A stretch of DNA of 11,549 nucleotides, from the NCBI GenBank assembly GCA_049282265.1, contig JBAPTR010000348.1, forward strand, positions 1 to 11,549, read 5' to 3'. The notes below the pieces were generated by a model. That model was given only the letters and a program-made list of their open reading frames with translations, was not told the DNA's origin and ran no database searches. Of the stretch, positions 1 to 7,482 are shown piece after piece. Numbering within the stretch: position 1 is the first letter of the stretch; each line of letters begins with the position of its first letter. The DNA is from CAYUCJ01 sp049282265 (lineage in GTDB: Bacteria; Desulfobacterota; DSM-4660; Desulfatiglandales; Desulfatiglandaceae). The position numbers and the translations under genes are program-made.

Positions 1-24
1 CTCCATATCCGGTGAAGCCCTTTT

Positions 25-191
25 AACCATTGATGACTTCGTAGAAGTCATCATCGTGCCCATGGACGGGCACGCAAATCAATGGGGTGTAGCGCAACCC
101 ATTGATTTGTAAGGAAACCGAAAATCACACTTTTCGGTTTCCGTCAGTAAAAAGTCTAGGGACGGACTTTTTACGGTTCCATCAACCATTG
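25..191. repeat. Array of five consecutive hairpins flanked by 8-bp direct repeats
   Basis: Five inverted repeats follow one another with almost no spacing. Stems are 31-40/44-53 (10 bp, 3-nt loop), 55-61/68-74 (7 bp), 75-86/98-109 (12 bp), 113-124/131-142 (12 bp) and 147-156/165-174 (10 bp), all perfectly paired. An imperfect outer arm pair, 30-43 with 172-185, matches at 10 of 14 positions. AACCATTG occurs at both edges, 25-32 and 184-191. No ORF with coding character crosses it. It reads as a non-autonomous palindromic repeat or a strongly structured transcript. I cannot tell which, nor whether it is dispersed in the genome. Confidence 0.75.
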
Positions 192-248
192 GATGAGCGA
201 CTGTTTGGAAAATTCGGAACCACTGCATCGGCTTTTATTCATAACAGA

Positions 249-392
249 TGAGCCAGTTTCAAAACGTTCAATTTTGTTCGAGGTCAAGAAAGGCGAAAAT
301 TTTAACCACAGGAATATGTTGGATATTTCGAGGATTAAAATTGTCGTCTGCCGCAGAGATCGGGCAAAAGGGGGCGTTTTGAAACCGGCTCA
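249..392. repeat. 144-bp MITE-like element with 18-bp terminal inverted repeats
   Basis: The ends, TGAGCCAGTTTCAAAACG (249-266) and CGTTTTGAAACCGGCTCA (375-392), are inverted repeats matching at 17 of 18 positions. An inner pair, 292-305 with 335-348, matches at 12 of 14, and the centre (311-317 with 323-329) can also pair, so the whole unit folds into one long interrupted hairpin. It starts 17 bases beyond the stop codon of the minus-strand HAD/AIR gene and could act as a transcription end or 3' stabiliser, although no clear U-tract is seen. Short ORFs on both strands follow the symmetry and are not credible genes. It is probably a dispersed repeat. Confidence 0.7.
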
Positions 393-409
393 GATGAAAG
401 AAGATGTTT

Positions 410-2026
410 TCAGAGGAGGCGGGTGATTTCATCGGCAGCAAAGGATGGCCATGCTGAGGCTTTTCCGTTCTTGGTGGCCTCCACTCCGGATCCCGCCTCG
501 AGCACTTCCCCGATAGGGTTGACTTCAATGCCGGCGTCACGGATGTCTTCCGCGAGGCCGCCAACATGGCCTTTCCTGCAGCAGAGCAGGAGCGAACCGG
601 AGCCTATGAGCCCCATGGGGTCGATCTCAAGGAGCGAGCAGATCTTTCGGGTCAGGGGATAGACCGGGATTTTGTCCATTAGGACTCTTATCCTGCAGCC
701 GCCTGCCAGGCTCAATTCGGAAACCGCTGTGGCCAGCCCCCCTTCGGTGACATCGTGCATGGCGGAAACACCGTTGCAACCAGCGGCAATCCGTGCTTCT
801 TCCAGGATGGACAGCATTGAAAGGAAATCCTTGGCGGTGGTTATCTCAGTTTCAGACAGACCATATTTTTTCAATCTATCCTCAAACTCTCTTGCAATGA
901 TGGCGGTCCCTTCCACCGCGACACGCTTGGTCATGAGCAAAACGTCCCCGGGACGCATCCGCCTCTTGTCGATCAGGCCCGACCGTTCAACGGTCCCGGC
1001 CATCATCCCGGAAACGACTGGTTTTTGAACGGCCTCCGTGATCTCGGTATGCCCCCCGCAAAGGGTGATACCATGCTGCAGGCAAACCCTGTACAAATCT
1101 CCCATGACCCGGTGAATATCCAGCGCACTTGTCCCTACCGGGAACAGAAGGGTCGTGAGCATCCATCTTGGCATTGCCCCGGACGTTGCAATATCATTCG
1201 CACTCACCAGGACTGCATACGATCCAATGGAGTCGGTGACAAACGTCACAGGGTCTGATTTGAGGGCCAGGACCTCTCCTCCTTGAATATCTACGGCGGC
1301 GGTATCTTCTCCTACGGCCGGCCCAATGATCATTGAAGAGTCTTCGAAGGCAAACTCTGAGAGGAACCTCTTCAGGAAGGAATTCGGCAGTTTTCCCGCA
1401 GGCAAAGGACGCCCCATCTCGATGATAACCTTCAGTTCTTCCAAAGTTGAGATGCTGAAAACACGTTCCACCTCCGCCCTTTGTTTGCCATGGTTATCCA
1501 GAAAAACCGTGATGGTACCTGCCCTCCTCCCGGCCTCCATGTCAAAGGCAAAATCCCCCACCATCAGGGTGTTTGCGGGGTTGATACCCATTTTTTCAGC
1601 AGCCCAGAGAATCCCTTCCGGGTGGGGTTTCGGCTTCAATTCATCATTCCGGGTGATCACGACCTCAAAATCGGATATCCCGGTCGCTTGAAAATTTTGA
1701 AAGGCCCGTATCACCGTTTTCAAGGTGTTTCGAGTCAGTATGCCCACAAGGATTCCCTGCTTCTTCAGGTAGGGAATAATCTCCTCCGCACCCGCATTGG
1801 GCTCGGACATCTCCGCCCCTGTCATCTCAAATGTATTAAGGATGTCCGAGACTTCCTGCCGACGAACCGGATCAGTGATGCCCCGCATATATTCGAGTAC
1901 CGGTATTTCATGGGGACACCCGATGGCCGCCTTGATCTCGTTAAAATCCAGGGCCCCCGGTTTTGTGAGTGTCCCGTCAAAATCGAACAGGACCATTTTT
2001 ATCTGGTTTGGTGCGTGAATTTCCAT
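410..2026 (-). CDS. HAD-family hydrolase fused to HypE/AIR-synthase-like domain
   Basis: A 538-aa two-domain protein. Residues 10-200 are an HAD subfamily IA phosphatase. Motif I is DFDGTLT with D15 and D17, motif II is around T98, motif III is probably K133 (KPHP), and motif IV is GDFAFD with D158 and D162. Residues about 205-525 form a PurM/HypE/ThiL-type ATP-binding domain, seen in GEDTAAVD (239-246), SAND (275-278) and GGHTE (324-328). The C-terminal cysteine tail that HypE uses to carry thiocarboxamide is absent, and no hyp genes lie nearby, so it is not HypE. The domain pairing suggests phosphoryl chemistry on one metabolite, with an ATP-dependent step and a phosphate-ester hydrolysis; the substrate is unknown. 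The ATG at 2026 has GGAGG 13 bases upstream; M11 is a weaker alternative. It diverges from the ABC exporter genes with only 80 bp between start codons. Confidence 0.9.
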   Translation of the reverse strand: MEIHAPNQIKMVLFDFDGTLTKPGALDFNEIKAAIGCPHEIPVLEYMRGITDPVRRQEVSDILNTFEMTGAEMSEPNAGAEEIIPYLKKQGILVGILTRNTLKTVIRAFQNFQATGISDFEVVITRNDELKPKPHPEGILWAAEKMGINPANTLMVGDFAFDMEAGRRAGTITVFLDNHGKQRAEVERVFSISTLEELKVIIEMGRPLPAGKLPNSFLKRFLSEFAFEDSSMIIGPAVGEDTAAVDIQGGEVLALKSDPVTFVTDSIGSYAVLVSANDIATSGAMPRWMLTTLLFPVGTSALDIHRVMGDLYRVCLQHGITLCGGHTEITEAVQKPVVSGMMAGTVERSGLIDKRRMRPGDVLLMTKRVAVEGTAIIAREFEDRLKKYGLSETEITTAKDFLSMLSILEEARIAAGCNGVSAMHDVTEGGLATAVSELSLAGGCRIRVLMDKIPVYPLTRKICSLLEIDPMGLIGSGSLLLCCRKGHVGGLAEDIRDAGIEVNPIGEVLEAGSGVEATKNGKASAWPSFAADEITRLL

Positions 2027-2106
2027 GGGTCAAAAATAGCCTCCGAGAGAAGTATTATCAAGCAGGAAAGCAAAAAAGAAAACCCTGTTGCCCGGAAGCC
2101 GCCATA

Positions 2107-3903
2107 ATGATAAATAATCTACCTATGAAACAATCACGTTTTCCTTTCAAAACAGCACTTCACCACTTCAGGCCGCTTGCGGGCTATTTTATTGAAAACA
2201 GGCGGGCGCTCATCATCGGCCTTGTCTGCCTGCTACTCGTTGACCTCCTGCAGGTGACCATCCCGCTGATCATCAAGAAGGTCATCGATCTTCTTACCCG
2301 AGGGATTGCAACCCCGGCAGTGCTGTTCCAGGAAGGCCTTGTTATTGTTGGAATCGCGTTTGCAATGGGGCTTCTCCGCTACGTGTGGCGGCTCCTCATT
2401 TTCGGACATTCCAGGAAGGTGGAACAAGACCTTCGAAACCGGTTGTACGAACACCTTCAGACTCTCTCCCCCTCATTCTACCAGAAGATGAAGACGGGTG
2501 ACCTCATGGCAAGGGCCATAAACGACATCAATGCCATCCGCATGGCAACCGGCATGGGGCTTGTGGCCCTGACGGACGGAACAGTCCTTGGCCTTGCCGC
2601 CATCGGTGTCATGATTTCTATCAGCCCTCAGCTCACTGCAATTGCTCTCATTCCCGCACCGATTATCGTTCTTTTTACTCGAATGCTCACGGGACGCATG
2701 TCTACAGGCTTCGAAAGGGTCCAAAAGACCTTTTCGGATGTGACGGAACGGGTACGGGAGGCTTTCGCGGGCATACGAGTGGTGAAGGCGTTCAATCGCG
2801 AAGGATGGGAGTACAACCGCGTCAAAGCAGAAGGGGAGCGATACGTCTCTGAAAACATGCATCTGGCAAGAAGCCTGGCCCTGTTTTTCCCCATGATGGC
2901 GCTGTTCACGAACCTGGGGCTCGCCATTGTCCTCTGGATGGGAGGCCGGCTGGCTATCTTCGGGAAAATCAGCACCGGCGATTTTGTTGCCTTTATCAGC
3001 TACCTGAACCTCCTCACGTGGCCCATGATGGCCATGGGCTGGGTGACCAACCTGGTGCAGCGTGGTTCCGCATCCATGCGGCGCATCAACGCTATACTCC
3101 AGGAGCAGGCTGACGTCGGGGAACCTGCAGCACCCATAGTCGTCCCCCGGGTTCATGGAGAGATAGAGATAAGGGATTTGACCTTCCAATATCCGGCCAC
3201 ATCTTCACCGCAACTGAAGGAAATACAGTTTCATATTGCTCCCGGTGAAACAGTCGCTTTCGTGGGGAAAGTGGGTTCCGGCAAGACCACCCTCTTGAAA
3301 GCAATGGCCAGGCTCATCGAAATTCCTCCCGAGACCTTTTTCCTGGACGGGCACGACGCGCTCCGTATTTCACTTCGATTTCTCCGGGAAAATATTGGGT
3401 TTGTCACTCAAGAGGTATTCCTCTTTTCCGACACCGTCCGGGAAAACCTCCTCCTGGGGAGAAAAGATATCACCGGGGAAGACTTGGAACGGGTCCTGGC
3501 CATTGCGGCCATGCAGGAAAAAATGGAAGACCTCGAGGGTGGTCTGGAAACAGTTCTGGGAGAACGCGGAATAAGCCTTTCCGGCGGACAGAGACAGCGT
3601 CTCACCGTGGCGAGAGCCCTTGTCACCGATCCTCCCGTCCTGATCCTGGATGATGCCTTTTCCATGGTGGATACCGGGACGGAAGAACGAATGTTGAATC
3701 ATATCTTCAGCCTCAGAAGAGGAAAAACGAACATTATCGTGTCACACCGGCCTTCCACCCTGACCCGGACGGACAGAATATTTGTCATGCAGGACGGTGA
3801 GATCGTGGAGCAGGGGAAGCCGGAACGCCTCCTGGCAAAAGGGGGTGTCTACACGCGACTTTACGAGGAAAAAAGGCTAGCCGAGGCACTCGGTGCGTTA
3901 TAA
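2107..3903 (+). CDS. Heterodimeric ABC exporter subunit with degenerate Walker B (BmrC/YheI-like)
   Basis: A 598-aa half-transporter: six transmembrane helices (about 33-58, 73-98, 150-172, 174-192, 258-279, 288-312) followed by a nucleotide-binding domain from about 350. Walker A is GKVGSGKT (387-394), the Q-loop glutamine Q435, the signature LSGGQ (491-495) and the switch histidine H547. Walker B is VLILD followed by D516 where a catalytic glutamate is expected. This Asp-for-Glu change marks the non-hydrolysing site of asymmetric heterodimers such as BmrCD and TM287/288. The intact LSGGQ would complete the active site of the partner at 4107. The reading frame is open upstream into the opposite gene; I chose ATG 2107, which has GGAAG 8 bases upstream. 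The likely role is export of drugs or lipids from the inner membrane; the substrate is not predictable. Confidence 0.93.
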   Translation: MINNLPMKQSRFPFKTALHHFRPLAGYFIENRRALIIGLVCLLLVDLLQVTIPLIIKKVIDLLTRGIATPAVLFQEGLVIVGIAFAMGLLRYVWRLLIFGHSRKVEQDLRNRLYEHLQTLSPSFYQKMKTGDLMARAINDINAIRMATGMGLVALTDGTVLGLAAIGVMISISPQLTAIALIPAPIIVLFTRMLTGRMSTGFERVQKTFSDVTERVREAFAGIRVVKAFNREGWEYNRVKAEGERYVSENMHLARSLALFFPMMALFTNLGLAIVLWMGGRLAIFGKISTGDFVAFISYLNLLTWPMMAMGWVTNLVQRGSASMRRINAILQEQADVGEPAAPIVVPRVHGEIEIRDLTFQYPATSSPQLKEIQFHIAPGETVAFVGKVGSGKTTLLKAMARLIEIPPETFFLDGHDALRISLRFLRENIGFVTQEVFLFSDTVRENLLLGRKDITGEDLERVLAIAAMQEKMEDLEGGLETVLGERGISLSGGQRQRLTVARALVTDPPVLILDDAFSMVDTGTEERMLNHIFSLRRGKTNIIVSHRPSTLTRTDRIFVMQDGEIVEQGKPERLLAKGGVYTRLYEEKRLAEALGAL

Positions 3904-3953
3904 TAGTGATAGGGTGTCCGGTCAATAAATAAAGCAATTCAGACAACGCATGT

Positions 3954-4024
3954 TCGCGACCGGGAGGTCGCTCCTACATAGATCAATGGTGATGCAAGCT
4001 GTAGGAACAACGTCCACGTTGTGA
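3954..4024. repeat. REPIN-like inverted pair of REP sequences
   Basis: Two short units face each other. The right one is GTAGGA (4001-4006) followed by a hairpin, 4007-4012 with 4017-4022, around loop TCCA. The left one is the same layout on the other strand: TCCTAC (3972-3977) next to a hairpin, 3956-3961 with 3966-3971, around loop GGGA. TCCTACA and TGTAGGA pair over 7 bp, so the doublet can fold as a single unit. A 5' GTAG box followed by a palindrome is the layout of REP sequences mobilised by RAYT (REP-associated tyrosine) transposases. It lies between two cooperating ABC genes and may modulate mRNA ends or stability. Confidence 0.7.
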
Positions 4025-4034
4025 ATGGAAAATG

Positions 4035-4083
4035 GTATTCCATGAGGGATGTGATTTCGTGGGAATACTCTCACGTTAGTGAG
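4035..4083 (+). promoter_or_regulatory. Two small hairpins upstream of the second ABC gene
   Basis: GTATTCC (4035-4041) pairs with GGAATAC (4062-4068). Immediately after, CTCAC (4070-4074) pairs with GTGAG (4079-4083) around a 4-nt loop. They end 23 bases before the start codon at 4107, close to its AAAGG ribosome-binding site (4094-4098), so they could affect translation of the downstream subunit. The second stem is only 5 bp, and no function is proven. With the preceding repeat they fill most of the 203-bp gap between the two ABC genes. Confidence 0.4.
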
Positions 4084-4106
4084 CTGATACGTGAAAGGTT
4101 GATTGC

Positions 4107-6215
4107 ATGCTGTGGGATTATGGGTATATGGAAGAAGGAAAGCTGGGGAAGCCGTATAACGTACGGCTTTTGAAAAGACTTCTCGGCTTTGCTTCCCCCT
4201 ACAAGAAAATCGTGATTCTGGCGCTGGTCCTGTCAGTCGCGATGACCCTTTTTGACCTTGCCGTCCCCTATCTTACCAAAATCGCCATTGACCGGTATAT
4301 CGTTTCCACCTGGTACAAGGTTTTTCTCAACCAGGGTGAGGATCACGGGAACCGGGCCTCCCTGGAAAAATATGCTCCTCTTTTTGTCAGGAGCAAGGAT
4401 GGCTCCTTTGTCATCATTTCCCGCAGGAACCTCAGGAAAATAGACCCGGCCGAACTCCATGGGCTTCGCACCAGTGGACGAATTTCTGCCACGGAATATT
4501 ATCGCATCACCTCCAGTGCCGGAAAGACGGACATTTTGTCCCGGCTGCGGCCTTTCCCCGTAGAAATGGCGGACGGTTCCGTTGTGGTCGCCGCCGCCAG
4601 CCTGCAAAACCTTTCCGCAAAGGCGATTGCCACTCTCCGCGACCGGGATTTGCACGGCGTGGCAACTGTGGGAGGTATTCTCCTGGTGGTTCTTTGTCTG
4701 GCGTTCGGGCTAGGGTATGGGGAATTTTACCTCCTGGAATACGCCGGGCAGCATATCATGCAGGATATCCGGCTCAGACTCTTTGAAACGATCCAGAAAC
4801 AGGCGGTCAGGTTTTTCGACCAACAGCCCCTGGGAAGGCTCGTTACCAGGGTCACGAACGACGTGGAGAACCTCAATGAGATGTTCAAGACGGTCCTTGT
4901 CACCCTGTTCAAGGATATCTTCATAGTGGTGGGTATCCTCTGCATACTTCTCTATCTCAACTGGAAACTGGCCCTGATCTGTTTTATCCTCATGCCCTTT
5001 GTCTTCGGCATAACCTTTCTCTTCAGTACCATGGCACGGGAGGCCTTTCGGGATCTTCGTACAACGGTGGCCAGGATAAACGCCTTTCTTCAGGAGCGGT
5101 TGAACGGCATGCAGGTGATCCAGCTCTTTTGCGCGGAAAGGAGCCAGCTCGGGACCCTGAATAAAATCAACCATGACAATTTTCTTGCGGGCATGAAGCA
5201 GATCAGGGTCTTTGCCGTGTTCATGCCCATTATGGAACTTCTCTCTTCTTTTGCGATCGCCTTGCTGCTCTGGTATGGAGGGAGACGGGTGATTGAAGCA
5301 CAGCTCACTCTTGGGGCCTTGGTGGCTTTTATCAGCTATATACAGATGTTTTTTAAGCCCATCCGGGATATCTCTGAAAAGTACAATATCATGCAGTCCG
5401 CCATGGCCTCAACAGAGAGGATTTTTCAATTCATGGACTACGAAGAATTCATCCCGGAACCGGAAAGTCCGGTGACACCGTCCCGGCAGAAGGGCCACCT
5501 CATATTCAAAGACGTCTCTTTTTCCTATGACGGGAAACAGACGGTGCTCCATGATGTTTCATTTGAATTAAAACCAGGGGAAACCCTTGCTATCGTCGGC
5601 CCCACCGGGTCAGGAAAAACCACCATTGTGAATCTCATCGAAAGGTTTTATGATCCGGGAAAGGGCTCCATTTCCCTTGACGGTATTGATTTGAAAAACT
5701 GGAAAAAGCAAGAGCTCAGGGACCGGATGGGACTCGTGATGCAGGACGTGTTCCTCTTCGCGGGGAATCTCGCCGACAATATCACCCTTGGCAGGAAAAA
5801 CGTGAACGCCCCTATCATGGAATCTGCGGCATCTCTGGTCAATCTGGAGTCGTTGGTGAGGAAAATGCCCGGAGGATGGAGTCAGGAGATCGGAGAGAGG
5901 GGTGCGACCCTTTCAGCGGGAGAACGGCAGCTCCTTTCTTTTGCCCGGGGGCTTGCCGCCGATCCCCCGCTCCTGATCCTGGACGAGGCAACGTCCAGCG
6001 TGGACCCCGTGACGGAAGGCCTCATCCAAGAGGCCATCACGCGCATGACGTCTTCCCATACCACGCTCGTCATCGCGCACAGGCTTTCCACGGTCCGCAA
6101 CGCCGACCGCATCCTGGTCCTCCACAAGGGCCGGATCCGGGAGCAGGGGACGCACCACGAATTGATGGATCAAAAGGGTATCTATTACAAACTCAACAGG
6201 CTCAAGGGAGTATAG
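4107..6215 (+). CDS. Heterodimeric ABC exporter subunit with external insert (BmrD/YheH-like)
   Basis: A 702-aa half-transporter. TM1 is about 34-57 and TM2 about 186-212; the roughly 120 residues between them form a mostly hydrophilic insert that should face the periplasm. TM3-6 lie at about 263-285, 288-308, 369-391 and 400-417, and the ATPase domain at 462-700. Walker A is GPTGSGKT (498-505), the Q-loop Q546, Walker B LLILD with catalytic E627, and the switch histidine H658. The signature is LSAGE (602-606) rather than LSGGQ. This is the mirror image of the subunit at 2107, so the two should form one active and one degenerate ATP site. BmrD/YheH also carries an extracytoplasmic insert at this place. 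ATG 4107 has AAAGG 8 bases upstream and keeps the DYGYMEEGKLGKPY lead-in that I associate with this subfamily; M8 is possible. Confidence 0.93.
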   Translation: MLWDYGYMEEGKLGKPYNVRLLKRLLGFASPYKKIVILALVLSVAMTLFDLAVPYLTKIAIDRYIVSTWYKVFLNQGEDHGNRASLEKYAPLFVRSKDGSFVIISRRNLRKIDPAELHGLRTSGRISATEYYRITSSAGKTDILSRLRPFPVEMADGSVVVAAASLQNLSAKAIATLRDRDLHGVATVGGILLVVLCLAFGLGYGEFYLLEYAGQHIMQDIRLRLFETIQKQAVRFFDQQPLGRLVTRVTNDVENLNEMFKTVLVTLFKDIFIVVGILCILLYLNWKLALICFILMPFVFGITFLFSTMAREAFRDLRTTVARINAFLQERLNGMQVIQLFCAERSQLGTLNKINHDNFLAGMKQIRVFAVFMPIMELLSSFAIALLLWYGGRRVIEAQLTLGALVAFISYIQMFFKPIRDISEKYNIMQSAMASTERIFQFMDYEEFIPEPESPVTPSRQKGHLIFKDVSFSYDGKQTVLHDVSFELKPGETLAIVGPTGSGKTTIVNLIERFYDPGKGSISLDGIDLKNWKKQELRDRMGLVMQDVFLFAGNLADNITLGRKNVNAPIMESAASLVNLESLVRKMPGGWSQEIGERGATLSAGERQLLSFARGLAADPPLLILDEATSSVDPVTEGLIQEAITRMTSSHTTLVIAHRLSTVRNADRILVLHKGRIREQGTHHELMDQKGIYYKLNRLKGV

Positions 6216-6275
6216 AGACATCCTTTTGCCCTGCCCTTTTTTGGGGGTGTAACCTATCAGATGCGGTGAGGAAAT

Positions 6276-7478
6276 ATGGAAAGGTTGAGACACGTTACGC
6301 GGTTTCTCGGGTTGGGAAGAAGCACGGTGGGCATGCTGAGCATGGTCATCCTCGTGGGCATGGGCGAAAAGATGGCGGAACGGTTCCTTCCCATCTACCT
6401 CCTGGCCCTGGGAGGGGGCGCCCTGTCCATTGGGTTCCTCAACGGCCTCGACAACCTCCTGTCGGCCCTTTATTCCTTCCCCGGCGGGTACCTTTCCGAG
6501 CGCTTTGGAACCAAGCGGGCATTGCTGGTTTTCAATATTGTCGCCATGATGGGTTTCATCATTGTTATCCTGGTGCCGGCCTGGCAGGCCGTCTTGGTGG
6601 GAGCCGTCTTTTTTCTGTCATGGACGGCCGTCTCTTTGCCGGCTACCATGGGCCTTGTGGCACGGGTCCTTCCCATGAACAAGCGCACCATGGGGGTATC
6701 CATGCACTCCCTGGTCCGGAGAATTCCCATGGGCCTCGGACCGGTGCTGGGCGGACTCTGCATCGGCATCTGGGGGGAGCGGAGCGGTGTTCGCATTGCC
6801 TTTGTGGTGGCACTCCTGTTTTCCATTGTCGCGCTCGTCATTCAGCAGGTCCTTATCGAGGAGGATCCGCCCTCACCAGGCGATGGTGCCGGCCCCGAAA
6901 AAAACCCCCTCAGACTCTTCGCCATGATGCGCCCCGAGCTGAAAAGACTCCTCGTTTCCGACATCCTGGTTCGGTTTTGTGAGCAGATTCCCTATGCCTT
7001 TGTGGTGGTGTGGGCCATGAAGACCATTGCCCGGCCCGTCAGTGCTTTCGAGTTTGGGGTCCTGACAAGCGTGGAGATGGCAACCGCACTGCTCATTTAT
7101 GTCCCCGTGGCTTACCTGGCCGATCGCAGTGCAAAAAAACCCTTTGTGGTGATCACGTTCGGATTTTTCACCCTGTTCCCGCTGGCACTCCTGTTCTGTG
7201 ACTCTTTTGCCTGGCTGGTCCCCGCCTTTATCCTGCGCGGCCTCAAGGAGTTCGGTGAACCCACACGAAAGGCCCTCATCATGGACCTGGCACCGGAAGA
7301 CTGTAAGGCGGGCATGTTCGGGCTTTATTATCTCCTGCGTGACGTTATTGTATCCATTGCGGCCTTCGGTGGCGCTTTCCTGTGGTTAATCAGCCCCGCT
7401 GTAAATTTCCTGGCAGCATTCGCCTGTGGCCTCCTGGGTACGGTGGGCTTCGCCTTGTGGGGAAGGGACCCGGTCTGA
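6276..7478 (+). CDS. MFS transporter (putative efflux permease)
   Basis: A 400-aa major facilitator protein with about twelve hydrophobic segments split six and six by a charged central loop (192-222). The loop 2-3 signature is present as GYLSERFGTKR (71-81), and a weaker copy, AYLADRSAKK (279-288), marks the second half as expected from the family's internal duplication. RGLKEFGEPTRKALIMDLA (321-339) resembles a segment seen in MFS efflux proteins. ATG 6276 has GAGG at 6268-6271. It lies 60 bp after the second ABC subunit on the same strand with no clear terminator between, so it is probably in the same operon and may share or complement its export role. The substrate cannot be read from the sequence. 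Its stop lies 4 bases from that of the convergent msrAB gene. Confidence 0.88.
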   Translation: MERLRHVTRFLGLGRSTVGMLSMVILVGMGEKMAERFLPIYLLALGGGALSIGFLNGLDNLLSALYSFPGGYLSERFGTKRALLVFNIVAMMGFIIVILVPAWQAVLVGAVFFLSWTAVSLPATMGLVARVLPMNKRTMGVSMHSLVRRIPMGLGPVLGGLCIGIWGERSGVRIAFVVALLFSIVALVIQQVLIEEDPPSPGDGAGPEKNPLRLFAMMRPELKRLLVSDILVRFCEQIPYAFVVVWAMKTIARPVSAFEFGVLTSVEMATALLIYVPVAYLADRSAKKPFVVITFGFFTLFPLALLFCDSFAWLVPAFILRGLKEFGEPTRKALIMDLAPEDCKAGMFGLYYLLRDVIVSIAAFGGAFLWLISPAVNFLAAFACGLLGTVGFALWGRDPV

Positions 7479-7482
7479 CAAA

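Noticed and set aside
25..191. CRISPR array or integron attC site
   Set aside because: The five stems differ in sequence and there is no repeated unit with spacers; attC core sites and an integrase are absent.
193..567. Short ORFs on both strands (193-426 plus, 268-567 minus)
   Set aside because: They follow the symmetric 144-bp element and, for the minus one, run over the HAD/AIR coding end. No ribosome site, no domain and odd composition; they are products of the repeat.
1969..2106. N-terminal extension of the first ABC subunit to the first in-frame ATG at 1969
   Set aside because: The extra 46 residues overlap the HAD/AIR start, are basic and unlike exporter N-termini; ATG 2107 has a ribosome site.
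2473..3189. 238-codon minus-strand ORF
   Set aside because: It lies entirely inside the first ABC gene and translates to low-complexity His/Gly/Pro-rich sequence without hydrophobic core or motif.
6216..6275. Terminator between the second ABC gene and the MFS gene
   Set aside because: Only a 3-bp CCC/GGG pairing around a T-run is present, too weak to stop transcription; the genes are treated as one operon.
5876..6982. 368-codon plus-strand ORF across the end of the second ABC gene and the MFS gene
   Set aside because: It overlaps two clear genes in another frame, spans their junction, and its translation is rich in Gly, Pro, Arg and His with no domain, as expected for a GC-rich shadow frame.
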